Position numbers and translations under genes: made by a program. The notes beneath the pieces were generated by a model. The model ran no database searches. It was not told the DNA's origin and was given only the letters and a program-made list of their open reading frames with translations. Shown here one piece after another: positions 17,381 through 25,470 of a stretch of DNA of 41,564 nt (position 1 is its first letter; each line of letters begins with the position of its first letter). The DNA is taken from contig JAJCYM010000061.1 in the NCBI GenBank assembly GCA_029262895.1, positions 1 to 41,564 on the forward strand. The letters are read 5' to 3'. Origin of the DNA: Roseivirga sp. GTDB lineage: Bacteria; Bacteroidota; Bacteroidia; Cytophagales; Cyclobacteriaceae.

Positions 17381-18850
17381 ATGATTTCTTTTAAAAACCT
17401 TGTCGATATAAATCGATCCTCAGAAGTGCCTGTATTTATTCAAATCAGTAATACAATGGCGCGGTTAATAAAAAGAGGCACTCTTGCTCAGAAATACAAA
17501 CTTCCGGGTTCCCGGGCTTTGTCAGAAAGCCTGAATGTCCACAGAAAAACAGTTATAGCGGCCTATGACGAGTTGATGAGTCAAGGCTGGATTGAGATAG
17601 TGCCTTCTAAGGGCACCTTTGTAAGCAGCAAATTGCCAGTAATAGCACCACAGTCTATTGACACGGAAGATGGCATTGCCTGCCCAAAGGGAAAGGCGGC
17701 CTTTAGCTATTATCACCGGTCGGCACTAAGACGTGATGATTTTAAAACGGAAGATATGCTCACAATCGATGAGGGTATTCCCGATGTAAGAATTGCTCCC
17801 TTTCAAGAAGTGATGAGGCACTCTAAGAACATCCTGGCGCGAGAGTATAACCTCAAGCATTTGTCATATGGATCTATCTATGGAGACCCCCTGCTCCGCA
17901 ATGTGTTGGCGGATTATCTACATGAGACAAGGGGCCTGAACATTACGGCAGAAAATGTATTGATTACGCGAGGAAGTCAGATGGGTATGTACCTCGCTAC
18001 CCAGTATATCATAGGCAAAGGTGATTTGGCCGTTGTTGGAGAAACCAATTATTGGACGGCCAATTTGACTTTAACCGACCAAGGGGCCGAGTTGCTTACC
18101 GTTCCTGTGGATCGGGACGGAATAGTTACCAAGGCCATTGAGGAATTGTGTAAAACCAGACCAATTAAGGCAGTTTATGTGACTCCGCATCATCATCATC
18201 CCACAACGGTAACCTTGAGTGCAGAAAGAAGAGTTCATCTCGTACAGCTTGCCGAAAAGTATGGTTTCGCCATTTTGGAAGATGACTATGATTACGACTT
18301 TCACTATCAAAGGGCACCGTTGCTTCCGCTTGCCAGTGCAGATACAGACCATGTGGTATACATGGGGGCGATTTGTAAAATTGTAGCACCAGCATATCGT
18401 GTAGGCTATATGGTAGCCTCCAAAGACTTTATCCAGGAAGTAGGGCATTTAAGACGAATTGTTGATCGGCAAGGTGACCCCATCCTTGAACGAGCGGTCG
18501 CTAATATGCTCAAGCAAGGAGATATACAAAGACACAGTAAAAAGGCTTTGAAGCTCTACAAGGAGCGCAGAGACAGCTTCAATATGCTACTTCATAAATT
18601 TCATTCTAAGCACCTGACTTTTGAAATTCCGGAAGGAGGAATGGCCTTCTGGGTTGGGCTAGACAAGCGGTATAATTGGGATATGGTGAGGGCGGAATGC
18701 CTGAAACGTCACTTGAAAATCCCTGACTCAAAACCCTACGATCCGTTTAAATTGGGACATAATCACAATCGTTTAGGTTTTGCAAGCCTAAATTATGAAG
18801 AACAGGAGAAGGCACTTAGAATCTTAAGTGAAGTGATTTCCGCCCTTTGA
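17381..18850 (+). CDS. MocR/PdxR-type GntR transcriptional regulator with aminotransferase domain
   Basis: This 489-residue protein has an N-terminal GntR winged helix-turn-helix (about residues 10-85; YKLPGSRALSESLNVHRKTVIAAYDELMSQGW) and a C-terminal class-I aminotransferase fold (about 125-485). The expected PLP lysine is K333 in GAICKIVAPAYRVGY, where the residue before it is Cys instead of the common Ser. The PLP aspartate/tyrosine region reads EDDYDYDFHY. These proteins sense PLP or an amine-PLP adduct and regulate nearby genes. The divergent PNPOx-like gene is the probable target, so vitamin B6 or a related amine is the likely signal. Whether it is PdxR (activator of PLP synthesis) cannot be decided, as no pdxST genes are near. 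Confidence 0.88.
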   Translation: MISFKNLVDINRSSEVPVFIQISNTMARLIKRGTLAQKYKLPGSRALSESLNVHRKTVIAAYDELMSQGWIEIVPSKGTFVSSKLPVIAPQSIDTEDGIACPKGKAAFSYYHRSALRRDDFKTEDMLTIDEGIPDVRIAPFQEVMRHSKNILAREYNLKHLSYGSIYGDPLLRNVLADYLHETRGLNITAENVLITRGSQMGMYLATQYIIGKGDLAVVGETNYWTANLTLTDQGAELLTVPVDRDGIVTKAIEELCKTRPIKAVYVTPHHHHPTTVTLSAERRVHLVQLAEKYGFAILEDDYDYDFHYQRAPLLPLASADTDHVVYMGAICKIVAPAYRVGYMVASKDFIQEVGHLRRIVDRQGDPILERAVANMLKQGDIQRHSKKALKLYKERRDSFNMLLHKFHSKHLTFEIPEGGMAFWVGLDKRYNWDMVRAECLKRHLKIPDSKPYDPFKLGHNHNRLGFASLNYEEQEKALRILSEVISAL

Positions 18851-18933
18851 GTTTTAAAAAAATCCCACATCATTGTCCCCTATGAAATTTGAGTTCGTCA
18901 CGGTAGTGAATTGTCAAAAAATTCAACCCGACT

Positions 18934-19356
18934 ATGACTGTAATATCTCATTTCCTCAACACCAAGATTGTAGATCTTAAAAAAGTCTTTGCGGCACTTT
19001 CAACCAAGGAAGGCTTAGAGTCCTGGCTTGCCGTATCATCCGGTTTTAGTAATAGAGTGGATGATATTTCAACTTTTCATTTCACACCAACCTGCGTTGG
19101 CAAAATGAGGTTGGTAGAACATATTCCGGGGCATAGGGTAATGTGGGAAATTAAGTCAGGCGACCCGGAATGGATAGGCACTACGCTGGCCTTTGAAATG
19201 GAACCAGCTATAGATTCTACTAATCTGAAACTTTACCATTCAGGTTGGGAAAAAAAGACAGATTATTTTGCACAATGCAATTATCGTTGGGCATTCTATA
19301 TGAAGCGCCTTAAGACCTATCTGGAGACAGGAAAAAAGAGCTTAAGCCGATTTTAA
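18934..19356 (+). CDS. SRPBCC (AHSA1-like) domain protein
   Basis: This 140-residue protein has the START/Bet v1-like helix-grip fold typical of AHSA1-type SRPBCC proteins. It opens with 'KIVDLKKVFAALSTKEGLESWLAVSSGFSNRV', followed by strands and a long C-terminal helix (WAFYMKRLKTYLETGKK). Such proteins bind hydrophobic ligands and often sit beside DGPF/YCII proteins and ECF sigma factors, as here. An inverted repeat TGAATT-N7-AATTCA (18907-18925) lies 9 bases before the ATG and may be an operator or an RNA hairpin. No catalytic residues can be assigned. Confidence 0.8.
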   Translation: MTVISHFLNTKIVDLKKVFAALSTKEGLESWLAVSSGFSNRVDDISTFHFTPTCVGKMRLVEHIPGHRVMWEIKSGDPEWIGTTLAFEMEPAIDSTNLKLYHSGWEKKTDYFAQCNYRWAFYMKRLKTYLETGKKSLSRF

Positions 19357-19397
19357 TCAGAACTTAAACATATATTAACCAATAAATTTTAATTGAG

Positions 19398-19742
19398 ATG
19401 ACTAAATTTTTGTACTTATTCAGAGGAGGAGACGGCCATATGAGCGAGCTGTCCCCGGAAGAAAAACAGGCGCATATGGAAGAGTGGGGTGTTTGGATGC
19501 AGGGCCTGGCTGAAAAGGGCCAGTTGATTGATGGACTGCCATTAACCAGCGATGGTAAACAGGTTTCGGGCAACGGAAGTGTAATTACGGATGGGCCATT
19601 TGCCGAAGGCGCAGAGATTGTTGGTGGTTACCTAATGGTGAATGCCGAAACGCTTGATGATGCTGTAGAGCTGTCTAAGGGCTGCCCGATTCTTCAGGCT
19701 GAGGATGGACACATCGAAGTACGAGAGATAATGAATATGTAA
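19398..19742 (+). CDS. YCII-related (DGPF) domain protein
   Basis: This 114-residue protein has the family hallmarks: KFLYLFRGGDGHMSELSPEEKQAHMEEWGVWMQ at the start, and ITDGPFAEGAEIVGGYLMV in the centre, containing the DGPF motif. The fold is a ferredoxin-like alpha+beta barrel. DGPF proteins are genetically linked to ECF42 sigma factors, and one follows immediately, so this is a textbook pair. The biochemical role of the family is unsettled. An enzyme or a small-molecule sensor are both possible. Confidence 0.9.
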   Translation: MTKFLYLFRGGDGHMSELSPEEKQAHMEEWGVWMQGLAEKGQLIDGLPLTSDGKQVSGNGSVITDGPFAEGAEIVGGYLMVNAETLDDAVELSKGCPILQAEDGHIEVREIMNM

Positions 19743-19764
19743 GTGTATATTTATTAAAGAACTC

Positions 19765-19815
19765 AAGCCTCGTAATTTGCTCTGATTAGCTTCGGTGCAT
19801 AAAGAGGCTTTTTTT
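19765..19815 (+). promoter_or_regulatory. Terminator-like hairpin abutting the ECF42 start codon
   Basis: AAGCCTC (19765-19771) can pair with GAGGCTT (19804-19810) across a 32-base loop. The second arm is followed at once by TTTTT and then the ATG at 19816. It could weaken transcription from the DGPF gene into the sigma-factor gene or mask the start codon. The long loop makes it a modest candidate. Confidence 0.35.
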
Positions 19816-21060
19816 ATGTCAGAAATTTCTTTAACACGTACCCTTGACCATTTATTCAGGCATGAATACAGTAAGCTGGTGGCTTTACTTACCAACCGCT
19901 ACTCCGCTGCCATGATTGATCTGATTGAAGATGCGGTACAGGAAGCACTCTACAAGGCTGCGAAGATGTGGTCTTATAAACCGATGCCAGACAACCCTTC
20001 GGCCTGGTTATACAGAGTGGCCAGTAATCAATTGATAGATCAATTGAGAAGAGAAAAGAAGAGTGTGGGCTGGGAGGAAACCAAAGAGGAGAAAACGGAA
20101 GATGTGATGTTGGAATTAGATGAGGATTCAATCAACGATGAGCAACTGAAGATGATCTTCGCTTGCTGTCATCCCTCCATGAAAGCCCAGGAGCAATTGA
20201 TGCTAAGTTTGAAATTGTTATGTGGCCTAAGTGTAAAAGAAATTGCAAGGGCTTTGCTCAAAAATGAAGAGGCCACGAAAAAAGCAATTACCCGAGCCAA
20301 GCATAAGTTTAAAACGGAGGTGGGAGAACTGAAGGTGCCTTCTGGTGAGGCCATTAAAGAAAGCCTTAATGCTGTGATGCAGGTGATCTATCTTCTTTTC
20401 AACGAAGGGTATAAGGCCACAGAAGGGGAGAAACTAATGAAAAATGATATTAGTGAGGAGGCCATACGCTTAGCAATACTGCTTCTAAACGAAGAATCCT
20501 GCAATACCGGAGAGCTGAATGCGCTGATCTCCATGATGCTGTTTAAAGCAGCTCGTTTTCCCGCTAGAACAGATAAGGATGGTAACCTATTAACCCTCGA
20601 ACATCAAGACAGATCATTATGGAGGGCAGACTATATTCAATGGGGCTGGAATTTTCTTCAGCGCTCATCACAATTTCCTAAGAGATCAATCTATCAATTG
20701 GAAGCAGCCATTGCCAGTTATTATTCTAATGCCAAAACCTACGAAGACACCAACTGGACGCAGATACTTAGGCTTTACGATGTGTTGGTCATTCACAAAC
20801 CTTCGCCTGTGGTGAAGATGAGTAGGATAGTGGTGCTTAGTAAAGTGGAGGGGGCAGAAGCGGCAATAAAACACCTGGAGGAAATAGAACCAGAAGTCGA
20901 AGGCAAGCAATCCTTTGAAGCCTTAAGAGCAGACCTTTATGCCCAAGTCGAAAATTGGGATAAAGCCAGGTTCCACCTTTCTATCGCTATCAGACAAGCG
21001 CAAAACATAGCAGAACGCAGATTTCTTGAAGAAAAACTTTTAAAATGGATTGGCAAGTAG
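19816..21060 (+). CDS. ECF42-type RNA polymerase sigma factor
   Basis: This 414-residue protein is about twice the length of a normal ECF sigma factor. Region 2 (about residues 10-75; LIEDAVQEALYKAAKMW, NPSAWLYRVASNQLIDQLRRE) and region 4 (about 110-165; LMLSLKLLCGLSVKEIARALLKNEEATKKAITRAKHKFK) are followed by a long helical C-terminal extension (about 175-414) with LLFNEGYKATEGEKLMKNDISEEAIRLAILLL. This matches the ECF42 group, whose extension is needed for activity and replaces anti-sigma control. The preceding DGPF gene supports the assignment. The ATG at 19816 is preferred to an in-frame GTG at 19795, which lies inside a hairpin. Confidence 0.9.
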   Translation: MSEISLTRTLDHLFRHEYSKLVALLTNRYSAAMIDLIEDAVQEALYKAAKMWSYKPMPDNPSAWLYRVASNQLIDQLRREKKSVGWEETKEEKTEDVMLELDEDSINDEQLKMIFACCHPSMKAQEQLMLSLKLLCGLSVKEIARALLKNEEATKKAITRAKHKFKTEVGELKVPSGEAIKESLNAVMQVIYLLFNEGYKATEGEKLMKNDISEEAIRLAILLLNEESCNTGELNALISMMLFKAARFPARTDKDGNLLTLEHQDRSLWRADYIQWGWNFLQRSSQFPKRSIYQLEAAIASYYSNAKTYEDTNWTQILRLYDVLVIHKPSPVVKMSRIVVLSKVEGAEAAIKHLEEIEPEVEGKQSFEALRADLYAQVENWDKARFHLSIAIRQAQNIAERRFLEEKLLKWIGK

Positions 21061-21141
21061 AATGTGCCGTTCACTAACAATTTGCAGATAATTTTTGCTT
21101 AGCATTTTCTTTTCTGTTGAGTTTTCTGAAAATTAGGGCTC

Positions 21142-21564
21142 ATGCTGAAAACTGTTCTGCGATTTGGGCTAATCATTCTGGCACTGTTGATATTGTTTCA
21201 GCTTAGTAATGCCTCACTTTTTCTTCCAGCCATATCAGCCGATTTCATTATTGGGCTAGGAGCAGTTATCCTTATTGCTTTGGGTATTTACCTGGGTGGG
21301 AATATTAAAAAAGATACCATAATAGAGGTAGAAGGGCCCATTGAAATTAATGCTACCAAAATTGAAGAGTTAGGATTGAGTGAGCGAGAAATGGAAGTGC
21401 TCCAACTTATTTCAAAAGGCTACTCGAATGTGGAAATCGGGGAGAAACTATTTATTTCAGAGAGTACCATCAAAACTCATGTTTCCAATCTCTTTGTAAA
21501 ATTAGATGTAAAGAGAAGAACACAGGCCGTGACAAGGGCCAAGGAACTGCATATTATCGCCTAA
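21142..21564 (+). CDS. Membrane-tethered LuxR/GerE-type transcription regulator
   Basis: This 140-residue protein has two N-terminal membrane helices (about residues 5-23 and 31-52) followed by a short linker and a C-terminal GerE/LuxR helix-turn-helix (about 76-137; LSEREMEVLQLISKGYSNVEIG then ESTIKTHVSNLFVKLDV). There is no receiver or ligand-binding domain, so it is not a standard response regulator. It is likely bound to the inner membrane. The DUF4199 operon follows on the same strand after about 130 bases containing two palindromic boxes. It probably controls that operon. Confidence 0.85.
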   Translation: MLKTVLRFGLIILALLILFQLSNASLFLPAISADFIIGLGAVILIALGIYLGGNIKKDTIIEVEGPIEINATKIEELGLSEREMEVLQLISKGYSNVEIGEKLFISESTIKTHVSNLFVKLDVKRRTQAVTRAKELHIIA

Positions 21565-21620
21565 GACAACAGGCGATTTCCCCATTTTTAATACACGTAC
21601 TTGCCATAGTGACTTAGCAG

Positions 21621-21656
21621 TACTTTAGTAGGAATCCGTATTTTGGTACTAAAGTA
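21621..21656. promoter_or_regulatory. Paired TACTwwAGTA palindromes before the DUF4199 operon
   Basis: TACTTTAGTA (21621-21630) and TACTAAAGTA (21647-21656) are each palindromic around two central bases and are also inverted copies of each other, 26 bases centre to centre. LuxR/NarL-type HTH proteins often read TAC...GTA half-sites, and the gene just upstream encodes one. They may form the operator of this operon, or a stem if transcribed. Confidence 0.5.
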
Positions 21657-21692
21657 TGAGGACATATTTTCAGAGAGGAGCTTGATTTGTTC

Positions 21693-22232
21693 ATGTCAAA
21701 CAAAAAAATCATCATGAAAAAAATAGTTATTAAATACGGACTTTGGGGAGCAGCTATAGTTGTGGGCATCCCTCTATTGAGTTCATTGATCATGGGCAAT
21801 GGCGAGGAGTCTTATTCTATGGGCGAGATTATCGGCTATAGCTCTATGATAGTCGCTATGTCTCTGGTTTATTTTGCTATGCGCGTTTATCGTGATAAGG
21901 AAAACGATGGTCAGATTAATTTTGGCGAAGGAATGAAAATTGGCACCCTAATATCGGTATTGGGCGGGGTTGCCTTTGCGGTTTATAACCTTGTTTTCGT
22001 ATTGTGGATTGACCCGGAATTTGGTGAAAAATATTTTGCCTACCAGGAGGGGTTAGAGCGTGGTACGGATGAATTCCAACAAAAATTCTCGGCCATGATG
22101 GAAACAGGTGGATTTATGTACAGCACAGTTGGCGGCACCATACTCATGTTTATGACTGTCTTCTTGATTGGACTCGTACTTTCAGTGATTTCAGCACTGA
22201 TCGTTAAAACCAAACAGGTACAGCCAGCCTAA
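21693..22232 (+). CDS. DUF4199 family membrane protein
   Basis: This protein of about 179 residues has four hydrophobic helices and the DUF4199 core (EIIGYSSMIVAMSLVYFAMRVYRDKENDGQINFGEGMKIGTLISVLGG). DUF4199 is a Bacteroidota family of unknown function in the inner membrane. The start is ambiguous. ATG 21693 is used here. ATG 21714 gives the commoner MKKIVIKYGL start. TTG 21687 lies 8 bases from an AGAGGAG sequence. It is the first of five genes separated by only 2-8 bases. Confidence 0.85.
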   Translation: MSNKKIIMKKIVIKYGLWGAAIVVGIPLLSSLIMGNGEESYSMGEIIGYSSMIVAMSLVYFAMRVYRDKENDGQINFGEGMKIGTLISVLGGVAFAVYNLVFVLWIDPEFGEKYFAYQEGLERGTDEFQQKFSAMMETGGFMYSTVGGTILMFMTVFLIGLVLSVISALIVKTKQVQPA

Positions 22233-22239
22233 GCTATTC

Positions 22240-22644
22240 ATGAAAAAACGAGTTCTACCCGTTGTGGTTGGATTGGTATCCGGCTGGATAGTAGTCTTTG
22301 CCCTGGAGCGACTAAACCATGTGATTTATCCTACACCTGCAGGAGCTGATCCATTTACAAAAGAAGATATTGCCGCAATTATGGCGGAAATTCCAATCGG
22401 AGCATTTGTACTCCTGTTCTTGTCCTGGATGATCTCAGCTACCGTGGCAGGATCTGTGGCCAGTGTAATGAGCAGGCCAAACTGGAGAAACAATGTGATC
22501 ATAGTTGGAGTGGTTTTGTCCATCGGGGCATTAGTCAATATGATGATGATACCACATCCCACCTGGTTAATTATTGCGTCAGGAATTGGATACGTGCCAT
22601 GCGCATATTTTGGGGGAAGATTATTTAAAAACAAGACAGTTTAA
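22240..22644 (+). CDS. Small four-helix membrane protein
   Basis: This 134-residue protein has no family I recognise. It has a first helix at about residues 5-21, a soluble loop (YPTPAGADPFTKEDIAAIMAE), then three helices at about 50-73, 82-100 and 106-124. It lies 7 bases after the DUF4199 gene and 2 bases before an SRPBCC gene, so it is surely co-transcribed. It may form a complex with DUF4199, but that is only a positional guess. Confidence 0.8.
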   Translation: MKKRVLPVVVGLVSGWIVVFALERLNHVIYPTPAGADPFTKEDIAAIMAEIPIGAFVLLFLSWMISATVAGSVASVMSRPNWRNNVIIVGVVLSIGALVNMMMIPHPTWLIIASGIGYVPCAYFGGRLFKNKTV

Positions 22645-22646
22645 CA

Positions 22647-23093
22647 ATGAAGATACAAGTAGAAACAACGATCAATAGACCAAAGGAAGATGTTTGGAAA
22701 GTGATCACAAACATTGAAGATGCCGCAGAGAGAATTTCTGGTATCCAATTAGTAGAAGTGCTCGAAAAACCGGAATCCGGATTGGTAGGGTTGAAATGGA
22801 GGGAAACCCGAATCATGTTCGGAAAAACGGCTACGGAGGTAATGTGGATTACCGATGTTATTGAAAATGACCACTATAAGGTAAGGGCCGAAAGCCATGG
22901 AGCCATTTACAAATCAATTATTAAAGTGAGTGGCCAGGGAGATCAATCCGTGCTGAGCATGGAGTTTGGAGGTGAGCCTCAAACATTCATGGCGAAACTG
23001 ATGTCGGCCATTATGATGCCGTTCTTTAAAGGAGCTACAATAAAGGCTCTTCAAAAGGACATGGATGATATCAAGGCTTGGGTTGAAAAATAA
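22647..23093 (+). CDS. SRPBCC family protein
   Basis: This 148-residue protein has the polyketide-cyclase/START-like pattern: MKIQVETTINRPKEDVWKVITNIEDAAERISGI at the start, central strands (SGLVGLKWRETR, TEVMWITDVIE), and a C-terminal amphipathic helix (KGATIKALQKDMDDIKAWVEK). It has no signal peptide. Such proteins bind lipophilic small molecules. It is the second SRPBCC protein within 4 kb, not obviously a recent duplicate of the one at 18934, since their sequences differ throughout. Confidence 0.85.
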   Translation: MKIQVETTINRPKEDVWKVITNIEDAAERISGIQLVEVLEKPESGLVGLKWRETRIMFGKTATEVMWITDVIENDHYKVRAESHGAIYKSIIKVSGQGDQSVLSMEFGGEPQTFMAKLMSAIMMPFFKGATIKALQKDMDDIKAWVEK

Positions 23094-23099
23094 AGAATC

Positions 23100-23603
23100 A
23101 TGAAAAACATAAAACTAAATATAGCATTAGTGACTCTTGGGTTTTCCTTGGGTCTGGGAGTAGCCAATTTTAGCTGGCCAGCCCAAAAAAGCGAAGAAGG
23201 AAGGATAACAGGAATCGGGGGAGTCTTCTTTAAAACTCCGAATTCAGCAGAAACAAAAGACTGGTATAAAAAACACTTTGGTTTTAATACCGGTGATTAT
23301 GGAACGGTGTTTGAATGGAGACACAGTGATACGCCCGATTTGAAAGGACATACACAATGGAGTCCATTTACGGAATCGACAAATTATTTCGAAGACGAGT
23401 ACATGATCAATTATCGTGTAGATAATCTTGAAGCGCTGCTAAAGAAGTTGAGGGCAGAGAATGTGACTATTGTTGATTCAATGGAAACCTATGAGTATGG
23501 GAAATTCGTTCATATCAGAGACCTTAATGGACTGAAGGTTGAGCTTTGGGAGCCATTGTCAATGGACTTCGATAAATTCACTGGAGGAGCCGTTACCAAA
23601 TAG
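23100..23603 (+). CDS. VOC (glyoxalase/dioxygenase-like) family protein
   Basis: This 167-residue protein has an N-terminal hydrophobic segment (about residues 5-27) that may be a membrane anchor or signal, followed by a single VOC domain (GIGGVFFKTPNSAETKDWYKKHFGF ... YMINYRVDNLEALLKKLRAENVTI ... YEYGKFVHIRDLNGLKVELWEP). The glutamate in KVELWEP fits a VOC metal ligand, and other ligands are plausible but not certain. VOC proteins include glyoxalases and resistance proteins. A hydrophobic leader on a VOC protein is unusual and suggests it acts at or outside the membrane. Confidence 0.85.
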   Translation: MKNIKLNIALVTLGFSLGLGVANFSWPAQKSEEGRITGIGGVFFKTPNSAETKDWYKKHFGFNTGDYGTVFEWRHSDTPDLKGHTQWSPFTESTNYFEDEYMINYRVDNLEALLKKLRAENVTIVDSMETYEYGKFVHIRDLNGLKVELWEPLSMDFDKFTGGAVTK

Positions 23604-23611
23604 GAGAATAA

Positions 23612-24229
23612 TTGTTAATTGCCGCTGTGAAGCCAATAGCTACTTTGATATTTAATCTATTCATTGTCCTGATGTTTTTCATCCAGGACGATGTCTATTT
23701 TAATGAGATTAAGAAACACCGGGAAAAGGAGAATGCTGATTTTCTCGATCCAGATAAATCTCCTTTGAACAATAAAGACAGACTGGCCTTCAAAGGTCAT
23801 GATTTCTACCCGATAGACCCTGAATACCGTGTGATCGCTGACTTTGTTGAAACGCCAAAAGCCAAACCTTTTCCGTTGGCGACAAGCAGAGGTACCACCA
23901 AGTTATATAAGAAGTTGGGGGATCTTAATTTCGTTTTAAAAGGAGAAAAGCAGAGCCTTGAAGTCTACCGTGAGGTCAAGCGTTTTTCAATGCCAGGTGC
24001 TAAGACCTATCTCTTTTTGCCCGTTATTGATGAGACCTCTGGGAGAACCAACTATGGGGCCGGTCGCTACCTTCATTATGAGGGCATACCCGAAGGCACC
24101 AGGTGGGTTGTTGATTTCAACAAACTCTACAATCCTTATTGTGCTTATAGCGAGCAATACGAATGTCCTTTAGTGCCTGAACCTAACCACTTGCCAGTAG
24201 CAATAGAGGCCGGGGTTAGGGGATACTAA
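23612..24229 (+). CDS. DUF1684 family protein
   Basis: This 205-residue protein has an N-terminal hydrophobic leader (about residues 6-24) and the DUF1684 signature: DFLDPDKSPL, FYPID, YLFLPVIDETSGRTNYGAGRYLHYE and FNKLYNPYCAYSEQYECPLVPEPNHLPVAIEAG. DUF1684 proteins are of unknown function, with conserved tyrosines and cysteines. No ATG is available. TTG 23612 is chosen because AGGAG at 23602-23606 sits at a good distance. It ends the five-gene operon and is followed by a bidirectional terminator. Confidence 0.85.
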   Translation: MLIAAVKPIATLIFNLFIVLMFFIQDDVYFNEIKKHREKENADFLDPDKSPLNNKDRLAFKGHDFYPIDPEYRVIADFVETPKAKPFPLATSRGTTKLYKKLGDLNFVLKGEKQSLEVYREVKRFSMPGAKTYLFLPVIDETSGRTNYGAGRYLHYEGIPEGTRWVVDFNKLYNPYCAYSEQYECPLVPEPNHLPVAIEAGVRGY

Positions 24230-24302
24230 GGAACATGACCCGTCCAAAATAAGCGTTACAGGTTTGAGATATTGACTAAGACACTTGAGTGATGTAAGAA
24301 TC

Positions 24303-24336
24303 AAAAGGGGCTTTCCAATTCGAAAAACCCCTTTTT
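24303..24336. terminator. Bidirectional rho-independent terminator
   Basis: AAAAGGGG (24303-24310) pairs with CCCCTTTT (24328-24335) with further T on the plus side and A on the opposite arm, so it works on both strands. It lies between the convergent DUF1684 gene and the VWA lipoprotein gene. Confidence 0.8.
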
Positions 24337-24340
24337 GTAC

Positions 24341-25360
24341 TTATTGCAGGTTACAACTTCCGTTAAAATTCGAAGCATCAAAAAGTGAATTAGCAGAACC
24401 CTTTAAACTCCCCTTAACCACTTCAATTGTCAATTGGTTGTTTCCCGACCTTTTTGGGGAGCAATACTCCAACAGGTAAAAACTATTTGCACGACCGCTG
24501 ATCAAATCACCGATCTCCCTAAACTTTTCTAAAAGCTCCCCGATATTGACAGCGGAAACAAAACTGGTTCGACCAATCAATGAAAGTACCCCCTCATCAA
24601 TTTCACCACCAAGACCTATGGCGTAAAATGAGATATCTCTATCCGCTTTGTTAACAGCATCCAGGGCCTGACCTTTAGTCGCTCGGTTAGCCTGGTCAGT
24701 TCCATCAGTGAAAATTACCACGGCACTCGAGCCTATTTGATCTTGTTGTCTGGTGCTTGTTAACCTCTCAGTGGCCACTTCTACACTTTGAATTACAGCA
24801 CCATAAAGGTTTGTTGAGTTGTCAGAACTCATGGAAGCAGAAATGGTTTCAATATCCTCTTTGAGCTCATCGGCATTATTAGAAGCTGGTGAGAGCAATT
24901 TCAAATTTTCGGCACCGTCAAACCACCATATCTCGGCTTTGATGGCTTCTTGGGAGGCTTCTCCTTCTGAAGGCATTACCTCATCAATAAAACTTTTTGC
25001 TGCAGCTTTGAGAGAAGTCAAACTTTCTCCTCCAAGAACACTACCGCTAAGGTCGAGTACCAGAATAATGTTATAGTCAAATACTTGTTCGTTAGGTTGA
25101 ATTTTTCTGACTGCTTCAAACTCAGAAATCAGGTTTCCATTTTCGTAAATATTAAAATCTGATTCCGTCAACCCGGCTTGACCTCGGCCGGCTAAATCTT
25201 CCACCTTAAAAAAAACAGACACATTGGAAGGCAGGTTTACAAATTGATTTTCGATGGTAATACGAAGATTCAGATCACCGTCATCGCTACCTCCACAGGA
25301 GAATAGCAATATTGAAAAAAGGGCAATAGTGATCCTCGGAAAAAACGTGGATTTTTTCAT
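24341..25360 (-). CDS. VWA-domain lipoprotein
   Basis: This 339-residue protein begins with a lipoprotein signal (LFSILLFSCGG, lipidated C22) and then a short beta-rich segment (about residues 30-90) like an extracellular Ig or carboxypeptidase-regulatory fold. A VWA domain follows (about 95-290) with the MIDAS motif D103-L-S-G-S107 and a later FTDGTDQ. It likely sits in the outer membrane and binds a protein partner. The ligand is unknown. It is a second VWA protein, only distantly similar to the one at 15274. The start is ATG 25360. It is divergent from osmC-like 25471. Confidence 0.82.
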   Translation of the reverse strand: MKKSTFFPRITIALFSILLFSCGGSDDGDLNLRITIENQFVNLPSNVSVFFKVEDLAGRGQAGLTESDFNIYENGNLISEFEAVRKIQPNEQVFDYNIILVLDLSGSVLGGESLTSLKAAAKSFIDEVMPSEGEASQEAIKAEIWWFDGAENLKLLSPASNNADELKEDIETISASMSSDNSTNLYGAVIQSVEVATERLTSTRQQDQIGSSAVVIFTDGTDQANRATKGQALDAVNKADRDISFYAIGLGGEIDEGVLSLIGRTSFVSAVNIGELLEKFREIGDLISGRANSFYLLEYCSPKRSGNNQLTIEVVKGSLKGSANSLFDASNFNGSCNLQ

Positions 25361-25470
25361 GCTTTGTTCATCTTTGATTTAGTGGAAGAACCATGAAACT
25401 AAATCTGATATTGTATGGTTAATGGCTTAATTAATTTATTTTCGCACTTTAGAAAAAATCCACAATAATT

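Noticed and set aside
18071-18448. A 125-codon minus-strand frame inside the MocR-type gene
   Set aside because: The sense-strand gene has intact domains throughout; the antisense frame has no recognisable features.
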